Assembly: GCA_948433295.1 (NCBI GenBank)
Contig: CAOJDT010000013.1
Span: 1-33,868 of the forward strand
DNA length: 33,868 nt
Reading direction: 5' to 3'
Source of the DNA: an uncultured bacterium
GTDB lineage: Bacteria > Cyanobacteriota > Vampirovibrionia > Gastranaerophilales > Gastranaerophilaceae
The notes beneath the pieces are model-generated. The model was given only the letters and a program-made list of their open reading frames with translations. It did no database searches and was not told the DNA's origin. This document shows positions 1 through 7,729 of the stretch, piece after piece. Numbering within the stretch: the stretch's first letter is position 1; each line of letters starts with the position of its first letter. The position numbers and the translations under genes are program-made.

Positions 1-21
1 CATGTTTATAAACGTTATTTT

Positions 22-51
22 TTGACGTTAATTGCTTTTTTAGCGTATATT
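22..51 (+). promoter_or_regulatory. Putative promoter of the GT39-like gene
   Basis: TTGACG at 22-27 and TATATT at 46-51 are 18 bp apart. The predicted transcript begins about 10 bases before the ATG at 69, so the leader is very short. No Shine-Dalgarno is visible. Confidence 0.5.
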
Positions 52-68
52 TGTTAAATTTTATTAAT

Positions 69-1703
69 ATGAGAGAATTTATAAAAAATAACAGATACTT
101 AGTTATTTTATGGGTTGTGTGTTTAGCGGCGCTTGTAGTCTTTACGGGTCATTACGAAAACATATTGCTTGATATCGGACGGGAAGTTTATTATCCTGCG
201 AGGATTTTAGACGGAAAAGTTTTGTACAAGGACATTTTTAACATATACGGACCTTTATCTTATCAATGGAACGCTTTTTTGTATGCGATTTTCGGCAAAA
301 ACTTACGAACATTGTACATTTCGGGCGCCTTAAGTTCTTTTGCGATTGTGAGCGCAATATTTCTTATTTCAAGAAAATTCTTCGGTAATGTTTTAAGCTT
401 TTCTCTCGGACTTTTTGCGATAGCGAGCGGAATCTGTGCGACACATTTGTTTAATTTTACTCTGCCGTACAGTTTTGCAATGCTTTACGGAATTGTCGGA
501 TTTTTGTATTCACTTTTGTTTGCGCTGAAGTATCAGGAAACTAAAAATTCAAAATTTCTGTATTTATCCGGACTTCTGGCAGGCTTTGCGGCAACCAATA
601 AGTATGACTTTTTGCTTTACGGGGTATTTTTGTTTGTATTTGCTTGTTTTACAAAAAACATAAAAACAATAATTAAATTTCTCGCCTCGGCAGCAATAAT
701 ACCTGTAATATCTTTTGGAACTCTGTTTTTGCAGGGATTGCGTGCTGAACATCTTCTTGAAACCGCTGATATTCTTTCTAAAATGACAAAAAGTAATACG
801 TTAAAATATTTCTATTCAATTCAGGGAGTATTTTTTAACAAACAAATGCCCGCACTTTGGGCGATAAGTATTTTAAAAAATGTTTTTCTCTTTGCGGGAT
901 TAATATTCGGAGTGAAACTGCTTGACAAAAGTAAACAGTGCGGATGGGCGTTAATCATAGTATTTGCAATACTTACGGCAGCATTTACAACCCCCGGTAA
1001 TTACGTTGCGGCACTGCCCGCACTTTTAATCGGAAGCCTATTCTGCATAAAAAAATTCAAAAAAAATCCTAAACTTTTAATCATCACGTTTGGAGTGCTT
1101 TCAGTGAGCGTAAAATCATTCCTGAGCCTGATTCCGCTGAATTATGGAAGCTATTATATGGCAATTGTTTTCGTTGCAGTGTTCGCTTTGTTATTATCAT
1201 TTTTAGATAAAAAATTCGAAAAAGCCGCGGCAATTTTCACAATATCTACAGCGATTTTCTTTGCGGGAATGTTCACATACAACAGATTTCAACTGAACGA
1301 AAAAATTTCCACTCCGCGCGGCACAATTTACACATCAAAATATGAAGCTCCTGCAGCAAATCTTCTTTTGGATTACGTAAAAGAATTCAATGTTAAAGAA
1401 ATGGTAATTTATCCCGAAGGCTTGCTTTTGAATTTTCTTTCAAATACAAAATCAGATGACAGGTATAATTCGCTAATTCCGCTCTACGAAGAAGTTTTCG
1501 GCGATAAAAGATATGTGGATTACTTTGAACAAAATCATCCGGATTACTTTGTGTTAAACAATCTGAATACCAGAGATTATTACTACGAAACAATTTGCGC
1601 AAATTACGCCGTACCGTTCTGCGAATTTCTCGTAATGACCTCAAAACCTTTTACCGGAATAGACAAACACGGCAGACGCTATCTGATTTATGAAAAAAAT
1701 TAA
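69..1703 (+). CDS. GT39-like polytopic membrane glycosyltransferase
   Basis: Probable integral membrane glycosyltransferase of the PMT/ArnT superfamily (GT-C fold), which uses lipid-linked sugar donors at the outer face of the cytoplasmic membrane. The N-terminal membrane helix is followed by a loop with DIGREVYYPARI and, further on, YGPLSYQWNAFLY, the layout of the acidic first loop in this superfamily. Many hydrophobic segments follow, and the soluble C-terminal part has several aromatic residues. The open frame extends upstream to a TTG at 51, but the ATG at 69 puts the first residues (MREFIKNNRYLVILW) directly before the first helix, so I prefer it. metG follows 67 bp downstream in the same direction. 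Donor and acceptor cannot be told from sequence. Confidence 0.7.
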   Translation: MREFIKNNRYLVILWVVCLAALVVFTGHYENILLDIGREVYYPARILDGKVLYKDIFNIYGPLSYQWNAFLYAIFGKNLRTLYISGALSSFAIVSAIFLISRKFFGNVLSFSLGLFAIASGICATHLFNFTLPYSFAMLYGIVGFLYSLLFALKYQETKNSKFLYLSGLLAGFAATNKYDFLLYGVFLFVFACFTKNIKTIIKFLASAAIIPVISFGTLFLQGLRAEHLLETADILSKMTKSNTLKYFYSIQGVFFNKQMPALWAISILKNVFLFAGLIFGVKLLDKSKQCGWALIIVFAILTAAFTTPGNYVAALPALLIGSLFCIKKFKKNPKLLIITFGVLSVSVKSFLSLIPLNYGSYYMAIVFVAVFALLLSFLDKKFEKAAAIFTISTAIFFAGMFTYNRFQLNEKISTPRGTIYTSKYEAPAANLLLDYVKEFNVKEMVIYPEGLLLNFLSNTKSDDRYNSLIPLYEEVFGDKRYVDYFEQNHPDYFVLNNLNTRDYYYETICANYAVPFCEFLVMTSKPFTGIDKHGRRYLIYEKN

Positions 1704-1770
1704 TTGTTTATGATAAAATTTTAATGAGCCAATTACATTAACGGCACCAAAACTTAAGAGGAAAATAAGA

Positions 1771-3357
1771 ATGGATAAATTTTACATCACTACTGCAATT
1801 GATTACGTAAACGGCGCACCGCACATCGGTCACGCTTACGAAAAAATTATAACTGACGTTATCGCAAGACATTACTCGCAAAGAACCGACGACATGTACT
1901 TTTTGACAGGTACCGACGAACACGGTATTAAAATTCAAAAAACTGCCGCGGCAAAAGGCATTACGCCAAAAGAACTCTGCGACGAAAACGCTCAAAAATT
2001 TAAAGATGCCTGGAATGCTTTAGATATTAACTACAACCAATTCATAAGAACAACCGACGATTATCACGAAAAAGCCGTTCAGAAAATCTTCAAAAAACTC
2101 GTGGAAAAAGGTGATATCTATAAACATTCTTATGAAGGCTTGTACTGTCAAGGATGCGAATGCTTCCTCAATCCTAAAGATTTGACCGAAGACGGACTCT
2201 GCCCTGACCACCTTAAAAAACCAGAAGTTGTTAAAGAAGAAAATTACTTCTTCAAACTTACAAAATACAAAGACGCTATTATTAAACACATTAAAGATAA
2301 TCCTGATTTCATAGTTCCGGCCTTCCGCGCAAACGAAGTATTAAATCAGTTGGAAGATATTCAGGACATCTCTGTTTCACGTGCAAAATCAAACGTGCAA
2401 TGGGGAATTGATGTTCTCGACGACCCTGAACAATCTATTTACGTATGGATTGACGCGCTTTCAAACTATATTACGGCACTCGGCTACGACACTGAAACAA
2501 ATTCTGAAAAGTATAACAAATATTGGCCTGCTGATGTTCACGTAATCGGAAAAGATATCTTGAAATTCCACAGTATCTACTGGCCTGCGTTTTTGATGGC
2601 GCTTGACTTACCGCTTCCTAAACACATTTTTGCGCACGGATGGATTACTATCGACGAAACAAAAATGTCAAAATCTCTCGGTAACGTAATTTCACCAACT
2701 TCTGTTATCGAAAACTTTGAATTAAAAGAACCAGACGCATTCAGATATTACATGGCAACCTCTGCACCTTGCGGACGCGACGGAAACTATTCGGATGACG
2801 ATTTTAAAGAAAAAGTTAACGCACACCTCGCTAACAGCATGGGTAACCTCTTAAACAGAACTCTTTCTATGCTTGTCAAATACTTTGACGGCGAAATAAA
2901 AGAAGGTTCGAAAGTCGCAAGTCATCCTGAACTTGTTTCAGGATCTCTTGAATTACTTAAAAAAGCCCTCGGCACGGTTAAAATCGTAGAAAACCATTTC
3001 AACCACTTCGAAATCGCAGAAGCCGCACAGGAAATTATGAATATTGTTGATTTAACAAATAAATTCGTAACCGACAACGCACCTTGGACTTTAGCCAAAG
3101 AAGAAAAAATGGCCGAATGCGCTCAAGTATTAACAACAGTACTTGAAGTAATGTGCATAGTTGCGGCGTTAATATATCCTTACTGCCCGAATATCGCAAA
3201 ATCCATGGCTAAACAATTATCGTTCGATTTGAGCGTAAAATTAGACGATTTAACAGCCGATAATATCAAAAATGGTAAACTTATATCAAAAGAAGAAATA
3301 ACCCCCGTATTTTTGCGTGTGGACTCGGAATTGGCTGATAAATCTTCAAAGAAATAA
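1771..3357 (+). CDS. metG: Methionine--tRNA ligase
   Basis: Charges tRNA-Met with methionine in the cytoplasm. This is a class I synthetase: the HIGH motif is residues 18-21 and KMSKS is residues 298-302 (ETKMSKSLGNV). The connective-peptide knuckle has C126, C129, C144 and H147, the single-knuckle arrangement of Aquifex/Thermus-type MetRS. At 528 residues it ends after the anticodon-binding helical domain and lacks the C-terminal EMAP-like tRNA-binding domain of longer forms. An AGAGGAAAA Shine-Dalgarno precedes the ATG. Residues 384-392 read SHPELVSGS and are encoded by a palindromic repeat that occurs again after the YeiH gene; it lies at the start of the anticodon-binding domain, probably in a surface loop. 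An intrinsic terminator follows directly. Confidence 0.97.
   Translation: MDKFYITTAIDYVNGAPHIGHAYEKIITDVIARHYSQRTDDMYFLTGTDEHGIKIQKTAAAKGITPKELCDENAQKFKDAWNALDINYNQFIRTTDDYHEKAVQKIFKKLVEKGDIYKHSYEGLYCQGCECFLNPKDLTEDGLCPDHLKKPEVVKEENYFFKLTKYKDAIIKHIKDNPDFIVPAFRANEVLNQLEDIQDISVSRAKSNVQWGIDVLDDPEQSIYVWIDALSNYITALGYDTETNSEKYNKYWPADVHVIGKDILKFHSIYWPAFLMALDLPLPKHIFAHGWITIDETKMSKSLGNVISPTSVIENFELKEPDAFRYYMATSAPCGRDGNYSDDDFKEKVNAHLANSMGNLLNRTLSMLVKYFDGEIKEGSKVASHPELVSGSLELLKKALGTVKIVENHFNHFEIAEAAQEIMNIVDLTNKFVTDNAPWTLAKEEKMAECAQVLTTVLEVMCIVAALIYPYCPNIAKSMAKQLSFDLSVKLDDLTADNIKNGKLISKEEITPVFLRVDSELADKSSKK
2924..2944. repeat. Dispersed palindromic repeat inside metG
   Basis: Perfect 8 bp arms ATCCTGAA (2924-2931) and TTCAGGAT (2937-2944) around the 5-base loop CTTGT. 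The same arms with loop CTTTT recur at 6282-6302. The copy is in frame and adds HPELVSG-type residues to MetRS. Confidence 0.75.
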
Positions 3358-3364
3358 TAACTTT

Positions 3365-3393
3365 AAAAGCTCCTTTTTTAAGGAGCTTTTTTT
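3365..3393 (+). terminator. Intrinsic terminator of metG
   Basis: Stem AAAGCTCCTT / AAGGAGCTTT with a TTTT loop, followed by a T run, starting 8 bases after the metG stop. Confidence 0.9.
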
Positions 3394-3399
3394 AAAGGG

Positions 3400-3427
3400 T
3401 TGAAAAAATTAAAATATAAGTTATAAT
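3400..3427 (+). promoter_or_regulatory. Promoter of antisense RNA T0
   Basis: TTGAAA (3400-3405), a 16 bp spacer, and TATAAT (3422-3427). The same -35, spacer length and -10 occur at the three tandem loci near 13 kb. Confidence 0.8.
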
Positions 3428-3433
3428 ATAAAT

Positions 3434-3530
3434 AAGGGAAAGGTGATGCGCGAACATCACCTCTACAGTTCCCTTAGAAGAATAATAGAGCAAATTCTAT
3501 TAAAAGCCTTGTTACCAGCAAGGCTTTTTT
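3434..3530 (+). ncRNA. Candidate antitoxin antisense RNA, locus T0
   Basis: Predicted transcript of about 97 nt from the promoter at 3400-3427. It opens with an outer stem GGGAA (3436-3440) / TTCCC (3469-3473) enclosing the hairpin AGGTGATG (3441-3448) / CATCACCT (3455-3462), hexaloop CGCGAA. It ends in a strong intrinsic terminator, AAGCCTTG (3504-3511) / CAAGGCTT (3519-3526) plus a T tail. That terminator lies inside the minus-strand peptide gene at 3474-3548, so the RNA is complementary to the 3' part of the toxin message. Both ends are predictions. Confidence 0.65.
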
Positions 3531-3548
3531 AATTATCTGCCTTTTCAT
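3474..3548 (-). CDS. Candidate type I toxin peptide, locus T0 (24 aa)
   Basis: A 24-codon frame beginning MKRQIIKKALLV and ending in LLIEFALLFF: a basic N-terminus and a hydrophobic C-terminus, as expected of a membrane-active peptide. A near-perfect Shine-Dalgarno, AAAGGAGGCG (3554-3563), sits just before the ATG. The leader contains CCACCTCCTGA, able to pair with this Shine-Dalgarno or its flank. It is the most divergent of the four copies in peptide sequence, but the architecture is shared: facing promoter, 5' hairpin in the antisense RNA, terminator inside the frame, and stop codon abutting the antisense outer stem. Toxicity is inferred from layout only. Confidence 0.55.
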   Translation of the reverse strand: MKRQIIKKALLVTRLLIEFALLFF

Positions 3549-3616
3549 CTTTCGCCTCCTTTCCTGACAATTTCTACAGTAATTGTTGTTCAGGAGGTGG
3601 CACGGAAACCGTCCCT

Positions 3617-3622
3617 TTTATA
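3617..3622 (-). promoter_or_regulatory. Possible -10 of toxin T0 message
   Basis: TATAAA on the minus strand, giving a start near 3610 and a leader of about 60 nt. No good -35 is seen at standard spacing (TTCAAA is 19 bp away), so read-through from dnaN may contribute. Confidence 0.35.
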
Positions 3623-3633
3623 TTTTTTAAAAC

Positions 3634-4755
3634 CTATCTGATTTGAACAGGCATAATCAAACAAACAAAGTCGTCTTCATTATCAGGTCTCAATACGGTT
3701 GCGGAAAGCGCTGTATTTAAACCTACGTTAACCTCGTCGCTTTCAATGTTTTTCAACGCTTCAAGTACGAATTTGTAGTTGAACGCAATTGCCAAATCTT
3801 CGCCGTCGTAATTGATAGCCAATTCTTCTTCTGATTTACCCGAATCAGGGGTATCACCCGTAAGTTTCAGGCTGTTTTGTGAAAAGTCAAATTTAACAAT
3901 ACTTGTTTTTTCGTTAACCATAATAGCAACACGTTCAAGCGCCGAAATAAGCTGAGAAACATTTACCTTAGCAACTTTCGGGCTTTCGGCAGGTATAAGC
4001 TGGTTATATTTCGGGAATTGACCTTCAAGAAGTCTCGAAATAGTTGTGGTTTTTTCTGATTTAATAATAATTTTGCTTCTTTCAGTGTAAATTTTTACGG
4101 AATCTTCTTCAATGAAAGAGGTCATTTTAATAAATTCATTCAAAGCTTTTGAAGGGATGATTAATTGCTGTGATTTATTTTCAGGGTTGTTAATTTTTTC
4201 ACGGACTCTGGCAAGTCTGTTACCGTCGGTTGACGCTATTTCCAAAACCTGACCTTGAATATCGCAAACAATACCTGATAAAAGGTTGCTTGATTCATAA
4301 CTTGCAGCAGCAAAACCTGCCTGACGAACTGCTTTTGTCAAAGGTTTTACTTCTATTTCGAAAGAATCTTCTTCTTTAGTGGTAAAGTTATAAACTTCCG
4401 GCGGAAATTCGTTTGCGGAAATACCGATGATATCAAATTTTGAATTTTGGCATGTAATATTAACTGTAGATGAATCATCCTGCATTTCAAAAGTAATCAA
4501 TTTGTCACCGAGCTTGGAAACTATCTCGTTGAGAGTCTTTGACGGAAGGGTAATTTTTCCGGGTTCTTCAACCTGAGCGTCGACTTGCGTAATCAAGGTC
4601 ATATCCAAATCGGTCGCTACAAGACGTAGTGTACTGTTATCAATAGTTTCGATTAAAATATTGAGTAAAACGGGCTGCAGTGCACGTGCACTTGTGGCTC
4701 TTTCTACTATTTTAATTCCGTTATATAAATCCTCTTTTTTAATTACAAATTTCAT
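3634..4755 (-). CDS. dnaN: DNA polymerase III sliding clamp (beta subunit)
   Basis: Ring-shaped processivity clamp that tethers DNA polymerase III to DNA. At 373 residues it is the normal length, with three repeats of the clamp fold. It begins MKFVIKKEDLYNGIKIVERA and ends VCLIMPVQIR, the conserved C-terminal strand. AAAGGAG precedes the ATG. The gene is transcribed away from the DnaA-box cluster at 4931-5096. An origin upstream of dnaN is common in bacteria, including cyanobacteria where dnaA is elsewhere; no dnaA is present here. Downstream, only about 85 bp separate its stop from the T0 toxin frame on the same strand. Confidence 0.97.
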   Translation of the reverse strand: MKFVIKKEDLYNGIKIVERATSARALQPVLLNILIETIDNSTLRLVATDLDMTLITQVDAQVEEPGKITLPSKTLNEIVSKLGDKLITFEMQDDSSTVNITCQNSKFDIIGISANEFPPEVYNFTTKEEDSFEIEVKPLTKAVRQAGFAAASYESSNLLSGIVCDIQGQVLEIASTDGNRLARVREKINNPENKSQQLIIPSKALNEFIKMTSFIEEDSVKIYTERSKIIIKSEKTTTISRLLEGQFPKYNQLIPAESPKVAKVNVSQLISALERVAIMVNEKTSIVKFDFSQNSLKLTGDTPDSGKSEEELAINYDGEDLAIAFNYKFVLEALKNIESDEVNVGLNTALSATVLRPDNEDDFVCLIMPVQIR

Positions 4756-4779
4756 ACCCGTACTCCTTTAAATTATTAT

Positions 4780-5110
4780 TTATGACTAAATAATATAATA
4801 AATAAATCTCTGATAAAACAATATATAAACAAACTGTAACCATTCTGAGTTTTGAACACGAAAATCTTTACTATATATTATATTAATAAATATATATATA
4901 ATATAATAGTAATAATAAGAAGCGATTATTTGTAGAAAACCACCTGAAACTATTGGTACTATTGATTTTATTCATGTAGAAAACTTTGTTAATAAAATTA
5001 TTAATTTTCTACATGGGTTGTAGAAAACTTAAAATATCCTCCAAACGGTGTAGAAAACTTTTGAGTTTTCTACAGTATTCTACAAAGTTTTCTACAATAA
5101 ACAATGTCAA
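4780..5110. other. oriC: Candidate replication origin (oriC) next to dnaN
   Basis: Within 520 bp free of genes there are seven exact copies of the 9-mer TTTTCTACA/TGTAGAAAA (starting at 4931, 4975, 5005, 5019, 5049, 5066, 5088) and one near copy (TATTCTACA at 5076). It differs from the E. coli DnaA box TTATCCACA at two positions and from the cyanobacterial TTTTCCACA at one. Two boxes form a perfect inverted repeat at 5049-5074 with 11 bp arms. A very AT-rich run at about 4861-4920, made almost entirely of A and T, lies between the boxes and dnaN and could be the unwinding element. Position beside dnaN, clustered boxes and the AT-rich flank together indicate oriC. Confidence 0.82.
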
Positions 5111-5132
5111 ATAATTTACATTTTATAAACGC

Positions 5133-5161
5133 TTGACAAAAATGTTTTTGTGTGGTATAAA
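5133..5161 (+). promoter_or_regulatory. Promoter between oriC and the YeiH gene
   Basis: TTGACA (5133-5138), a 17 bp spacer and TATAAA (5156-5161). The start would be near 5168, with a terminator-like hairpin only about 20 bases later. Confidence 0.7.
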
Positions 5162-5186
5162 GTTGGTGGGGTAAATGTATATTTAT

Positions 5187-5217
5187 AAGTCTTGTCATAC
5201 GACGAGACTTTCTTTTT
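5187..5217 (+). terminator. Early hairpin and U-run in the YeiH leader
   Basis: AAGTCTTG (5187-5194) and CGAGACTT (5203-5210) pair over 8 bp with one G-U and are followed by TCTTTTT. It would end a transcript of about 50 nt from the 5133-5161 promoter: an attenuator, or the end of a tiny RNA. A second -10, TATAAT (5236-5241), follows it. Confidence 0.5.
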
Positions 5218-5275
5218 CGGAGTAGGTGTTTGTGTTATAATTTCTTACGGACAGTAAGAAAAGGTTTTTTAACGT

Positions 5276-6268
5276 ATGAAAAAGAATGTTTTAGGAATAA
5301 TTTTTTGTGCAGTATTTGCGCTCGCTGCTTATATTACATGTAAATGCGATTTTTGTACTTCGATTAATTTGAACTCGCTAACGTTCGCAATAATTATCGG
5401 CATGGTTATCGGTAATGTATTTAACAAATTTATTCCCGATAAATTTCGTGACGGAATAACTTTTTCTTCAAAAAGAATTCTACGATTTGCAATAGTTTTG
5501 TATGGTTTTAGAATAACATTTCAACAGATTTTTGCCGTTGGTTTGGACGGCTTGTTTGCCGATATATTAATGCTTACTACAACGTATTTGTTCGGATACT
5601 ATCTCGGGACAAGGGTTTTCAAACTTGATAAAGACCTTTGTATGCTTACTGCAATCGGTTCTTCTATATGTGGAGCCGCGGCGGTTCTCGGAACGGACGC
5701 TGTATTAAAAGCTAAGTCTCACAAAGTTTCTCTTGCTGTAGCAACGGTTGTTTTGTTCGGTACAATTTCTATGTTTTTGTATCCGTTTATTGCTCAGTTA
5801 GGCTTTTTAAGCCCTGAATATTTCGGTGTATATATAGGTTCTACCGTTCACGAAGTAGCGCAGGTTGTAGCGGCAGGAAGCGCAGTTTCTCCCGTTACAA
5901 TGGATACTGCCGTGATAGTAAAATTAACCCGCGTAATGATGCTTGTACCTTACTTATTTTTACTCGGAATGTATCTTGCAAAAAAATCGGGTACAAAGCG
6001 TGAAAAAATTCCGATGCCATGGTTTGCAATACTTTTTGTGGCAGTTTGCGGATTGAATTCGCTGAACATAGTTCCGGAATTTATTCGTTCGTTTTTGATA
6101 GAATTCGATGTATTTTTATTGACAATGGCAATGTTTGCGCTCGGAGTAGAAACCAATTTTGAGAAAATAAAGGGACTTGGCTGGAAGCCGATATTGCTTG
6201 CGGGAATAATGTTTATCTGGCTCGTATTTGGCGGAATGGCAGTAAACAAAGTACTTTATGTATTATGA
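5276..6268 (+). CDS. YeiH/UPF0324 family putative transporter
   Basis: Polytopic membrane protein of 330 residues, matching the UPF0324 (YeiH) family, often annotated as putative sulfate exporter; the true substrate is uncertain. About ten hydrophobic segments are visible. Family-like stretches are RFAIVLYGFRITFQQI, IGSSICGAAAVLGTDAV, the YIGSTVHEVAQVVAAGSAV loop, and VIVKLTRVMMLVPYLF. The ATG follows AAAAGG by a long spacer, and a small hairpin (TTCTTAC 5242-5248 / GTAAGAA 5254-5260) lies in the leader just before that purine stretch. It is transcribed away from oriC. A palindromic repeat follows its stop. Confidence 0.88.
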   Translation: MKKNVLGIIFCAVFALAAYITCKCDFCTSINLNSLTFAIIIGMVIGNVFNKFIPDKFRDGITFSSKRILRFAIVLYGFRITFQQIFAVGLDGLFADILMLTTTYLFGYYLGTRVFKLDKDLCMLTAIGSSICGAAAVLGTDAVLKAKSHKVSLAVATVVLFGTISMFLYPFIAQLGFLSPEYFGVYIGSTVHEVAQVVAAGSAVSPVTMDTAVIVKLTRVMMLVPYLFLLGMYLAKKSGTKREKIPMPWFAILFVAVCGLNSLNIVPEFIRSFLIEFDVFLLTMAMFALGVETNFEKIKGLGWKPILLAGIMFIWLVFGGMAVNKVLYVL

Positions 6269-6281
6269 AATTTTTCCTGTT

Positions 6282-6302
6282 ATCCTGAACTTTTTTCAGG
6301 AT
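6282..6302. repeat. Second copy of the dispersed palindromic repeat
   Basis: ATCCTGAA (6282-6289), loop CTTTT, TTCAGGAT (6295-6302), 13 bases after the YeiH-family stop. The arms are identical to those of the copy inside metG. It could act as a 3' mRNA hairpin, but no T run follows on the plus strand. A second perfect 12 bp palindrome, TGGCATATGCCA, lies at 6311-6322. Confidence 0.7.
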
Positions 6303-6472
6303 GACGAATTTGGCATATGCCATATTTAATGTTAATTCTCTAGACAAAACGGAATTATTATTATAAAATTGTTTTGCAGGGTAAGCACCATGCTTCCGCT
6401 TCGCACACGTAAATTCTTGAAGAAATTGGCGAAGAAAGGAGGTATTTTATTATGTCTAATGATATGTAAAAA

Positions 6473-6496
6473 CCGCTATAACTGCAATTATAGCGG
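6473..6496 (-). terminator. Distal hairpin downstream of rpoD
   Basis: CCGCTATAA / TTATAGCGG, loop of 6. Read on the minus strand it is followed by TTTTT, so it can end dnaG-rpoD transcripts; on the plus strand only CTTT follows. Confidence 0.55.
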
Positions 6497-6537
6497 CTTT
6501 ACAAATTATCTTGATTTGGATATAGAGTGTGAAGAAA

Positions 6538-6572
6538 CCTCTGAGAAGATTCTCTTAAACTTTTCTCAGGGG
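6538..6572 (-). terminator. Proximal terminator of dnaG-rpoD
   Basis: A 10 bp stem with one G-U pair (CCCCTGAGAA / TTCTCAGAGG on the minus strand), followed by TTTCTTC, about 50 bases after the rpoD stop. Confidence 0.6.
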
Positions 6573-6622
6573 TCACCCTGCATTTATATTATTTACTATT
6601 TTTGTAGTTTTGTCAAGTGGTG

Positions 6623-7729
6623 TTATGACTCAACGTATTCTCTCAAACGTTTGCTTCTGTTAGGGTGGCGAAGCTTTCTGAGAGCTTTTGCTTCAATTTG
6701 TCTGATACGTTCACGGGTTACGCCGAACAACTGACCTACTTCTTCCAATGTTCTTTGGCGGCCGTCGTCCATTCCGAAACGTAATCTCAAAACATCTCTT
6801 TCTCTTGGTGAAAGTGTACAGAGTACTTCTGCAAGGTCTTCTCTCAAGAGTTCTGATGCTACTGTTTTAATCGGCGCGTCTGCTTCTTTATCTTCAATAA
6901 AGTCACCGAGGCGTGAGTCTTCTTCTTTACCGATTGGTGTTTCAAGAGACAAAGGTTCTTGTGCAATTTTGATGATTTCGCGAAGTTTCGGGATAGAAAC
7001 GTTCATTTCGATAGCGAGTTCATCTTCGGTCGGTTTTCTTGAAAGTTCTTGCGCGAGGCGTCTTGTAACTTTTTTCAATTTATTAATGGTTTCAACCATG
7101 TGAACAGGAATACGGATTGTACGAGCCTGATCAGCGATTGCTCTTGTGATTGCCTGTCTAATCCACCAGGTTGCATAAGTTGAGAATTTGAAACCTCTTT
7201 CATGGTCAAATTTTTCGGCAGCACGGATTAAACCGAGGTTGCCTTCCTGAATAAGGTCTAAGAAAAGCATTCCGCGTCCTACGTATTTTTTAGCTATAGA
7301 AACAACCAAACGCAAGTTAGCTTGAACGAGTTTTCTTTTAGCGATAGCGCCCGGAGTTCCTCCTTCAAGAATTTTTCTTGCAAGTTCAATTTCTTCGTTA
7401 GCGGAGAGAAGTTTAATTCTTCCGATTTCTCTGAGATAAAGTCTGACAGGGTCATCGACGGCAATACCTTTAGGAACTTCCAAATCGCTTGAAGAATCTT
7501 CTTCTGAGTCGTGGGAATTCATCATATAGATGTCTTCCATATTCATTTTTCCGCCCATTTTTTCGGTAACAATATCTTCGATATTGTCGGTGCTGATGTC
7601 CATGTTAATATAGCTTACGCCATCAGCTTCACCGTCTAACTGTCCATCCTCGTCAATATCATGTAAATCCAGATTCTCTTCATCGAGAACGCTTATAATA
7701 GAGGAGTTCGGTTGTCTTTTTTTAGTCAT
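6623..7729 (-). CDS. rpoD: Primary sigma factor (sigma-70/SigA)
   Basis: Principal RNA polymerase sigma factor, 368 residues. Region 1.2 is visible as [22 protein letters not shown], followed by region 2 with the -10 recognition and melting segment [20 protein letters not shown], region 3, and region 4 with [20 protein letters not shown] (the -35 helix-turn-helix). The N-terminal 90 or so residues are acidic and poorly conserved. No large non-conserved insertion between 1.2 and 2 is present, as in most sigma factors outside proteobacteria. CTGGAG lies 7 bases before the ATG. The start overlaps the dnaG stop by 8 bases, implying translational coupling. Confidence 0.97.
   Translation of the reverse strand: MTKKRQPNSSIISVLDEENLDLHDIDEDGQLDGEADGVSYINMDISTDNIEDIVTEKMGGKMNMEDIYMMNSHDSEEDSSSDLEVPKGIAVDDPVRLYLREIGRIKLLSANEEIELARKILEGGTPGAIAKRKLVQANLRLVVSIAKKYVGRGMLFLDLIQEGNLGLIRAAEKFDHERGFKFSTYATWWIRQAITRAIADQARTIRIPVHMVETINKLKKVTRRLAQELSRKPTEDELAIEMNVSIPKLREIIKIAQEPLSLETPIGKEEDSRLGDFIEDKEADAPIKTVASELLREDLAEVLCTLSPRERDVLRLRFGMDDGRQRTLEEVGQLFGVTRERIRQIEAKALRKLRHPNRSKRLREYVES

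Larger units (their letters stand above)
6375..6582 (+). ncRNA. Possible structured RNA in the YeiH-rpoD gap
   Basis: TATAAA at 6362-6367, with a weak TAGACA 15 bp upstream, would start transcription at about 6374. The first bases, TGCAGGGT (6375-6382), are perfectly complementary to ACCCTGCA at 6575-6582. Inside lie further helices: CTTC-GC-ACAC against GTGTGAAG, CCGCTATAA (6473-6481) / TTATAGCGG (6488-6496), and CCTCTGAGAA (6538-6547) / TTCTCAGGGG (6563-6572). A strong AAAGGAGGT precedes a five-codon ATG frame (MSNDM) at 6452-6469. I do not recognise a known RNA family. It may instead be decayed coding sequence plus terminators of rpoD. Confidence 0.3.

Noticed and set aside
4931-5096. CRISPR or iteron plasmid origin
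   Set aside because: The 9-mers occur in both orientations at irregular spacing beside chromosomal dnaN, with no rep gene; an oriC fits better.
6369-6734. 121-codon plus-strand frame running into rpoD
   Set aside because: Its second half is antisense to rpoD, has no protein-like composition, and its internal AAAGGAGGT and hairpins fit non-coding features better.
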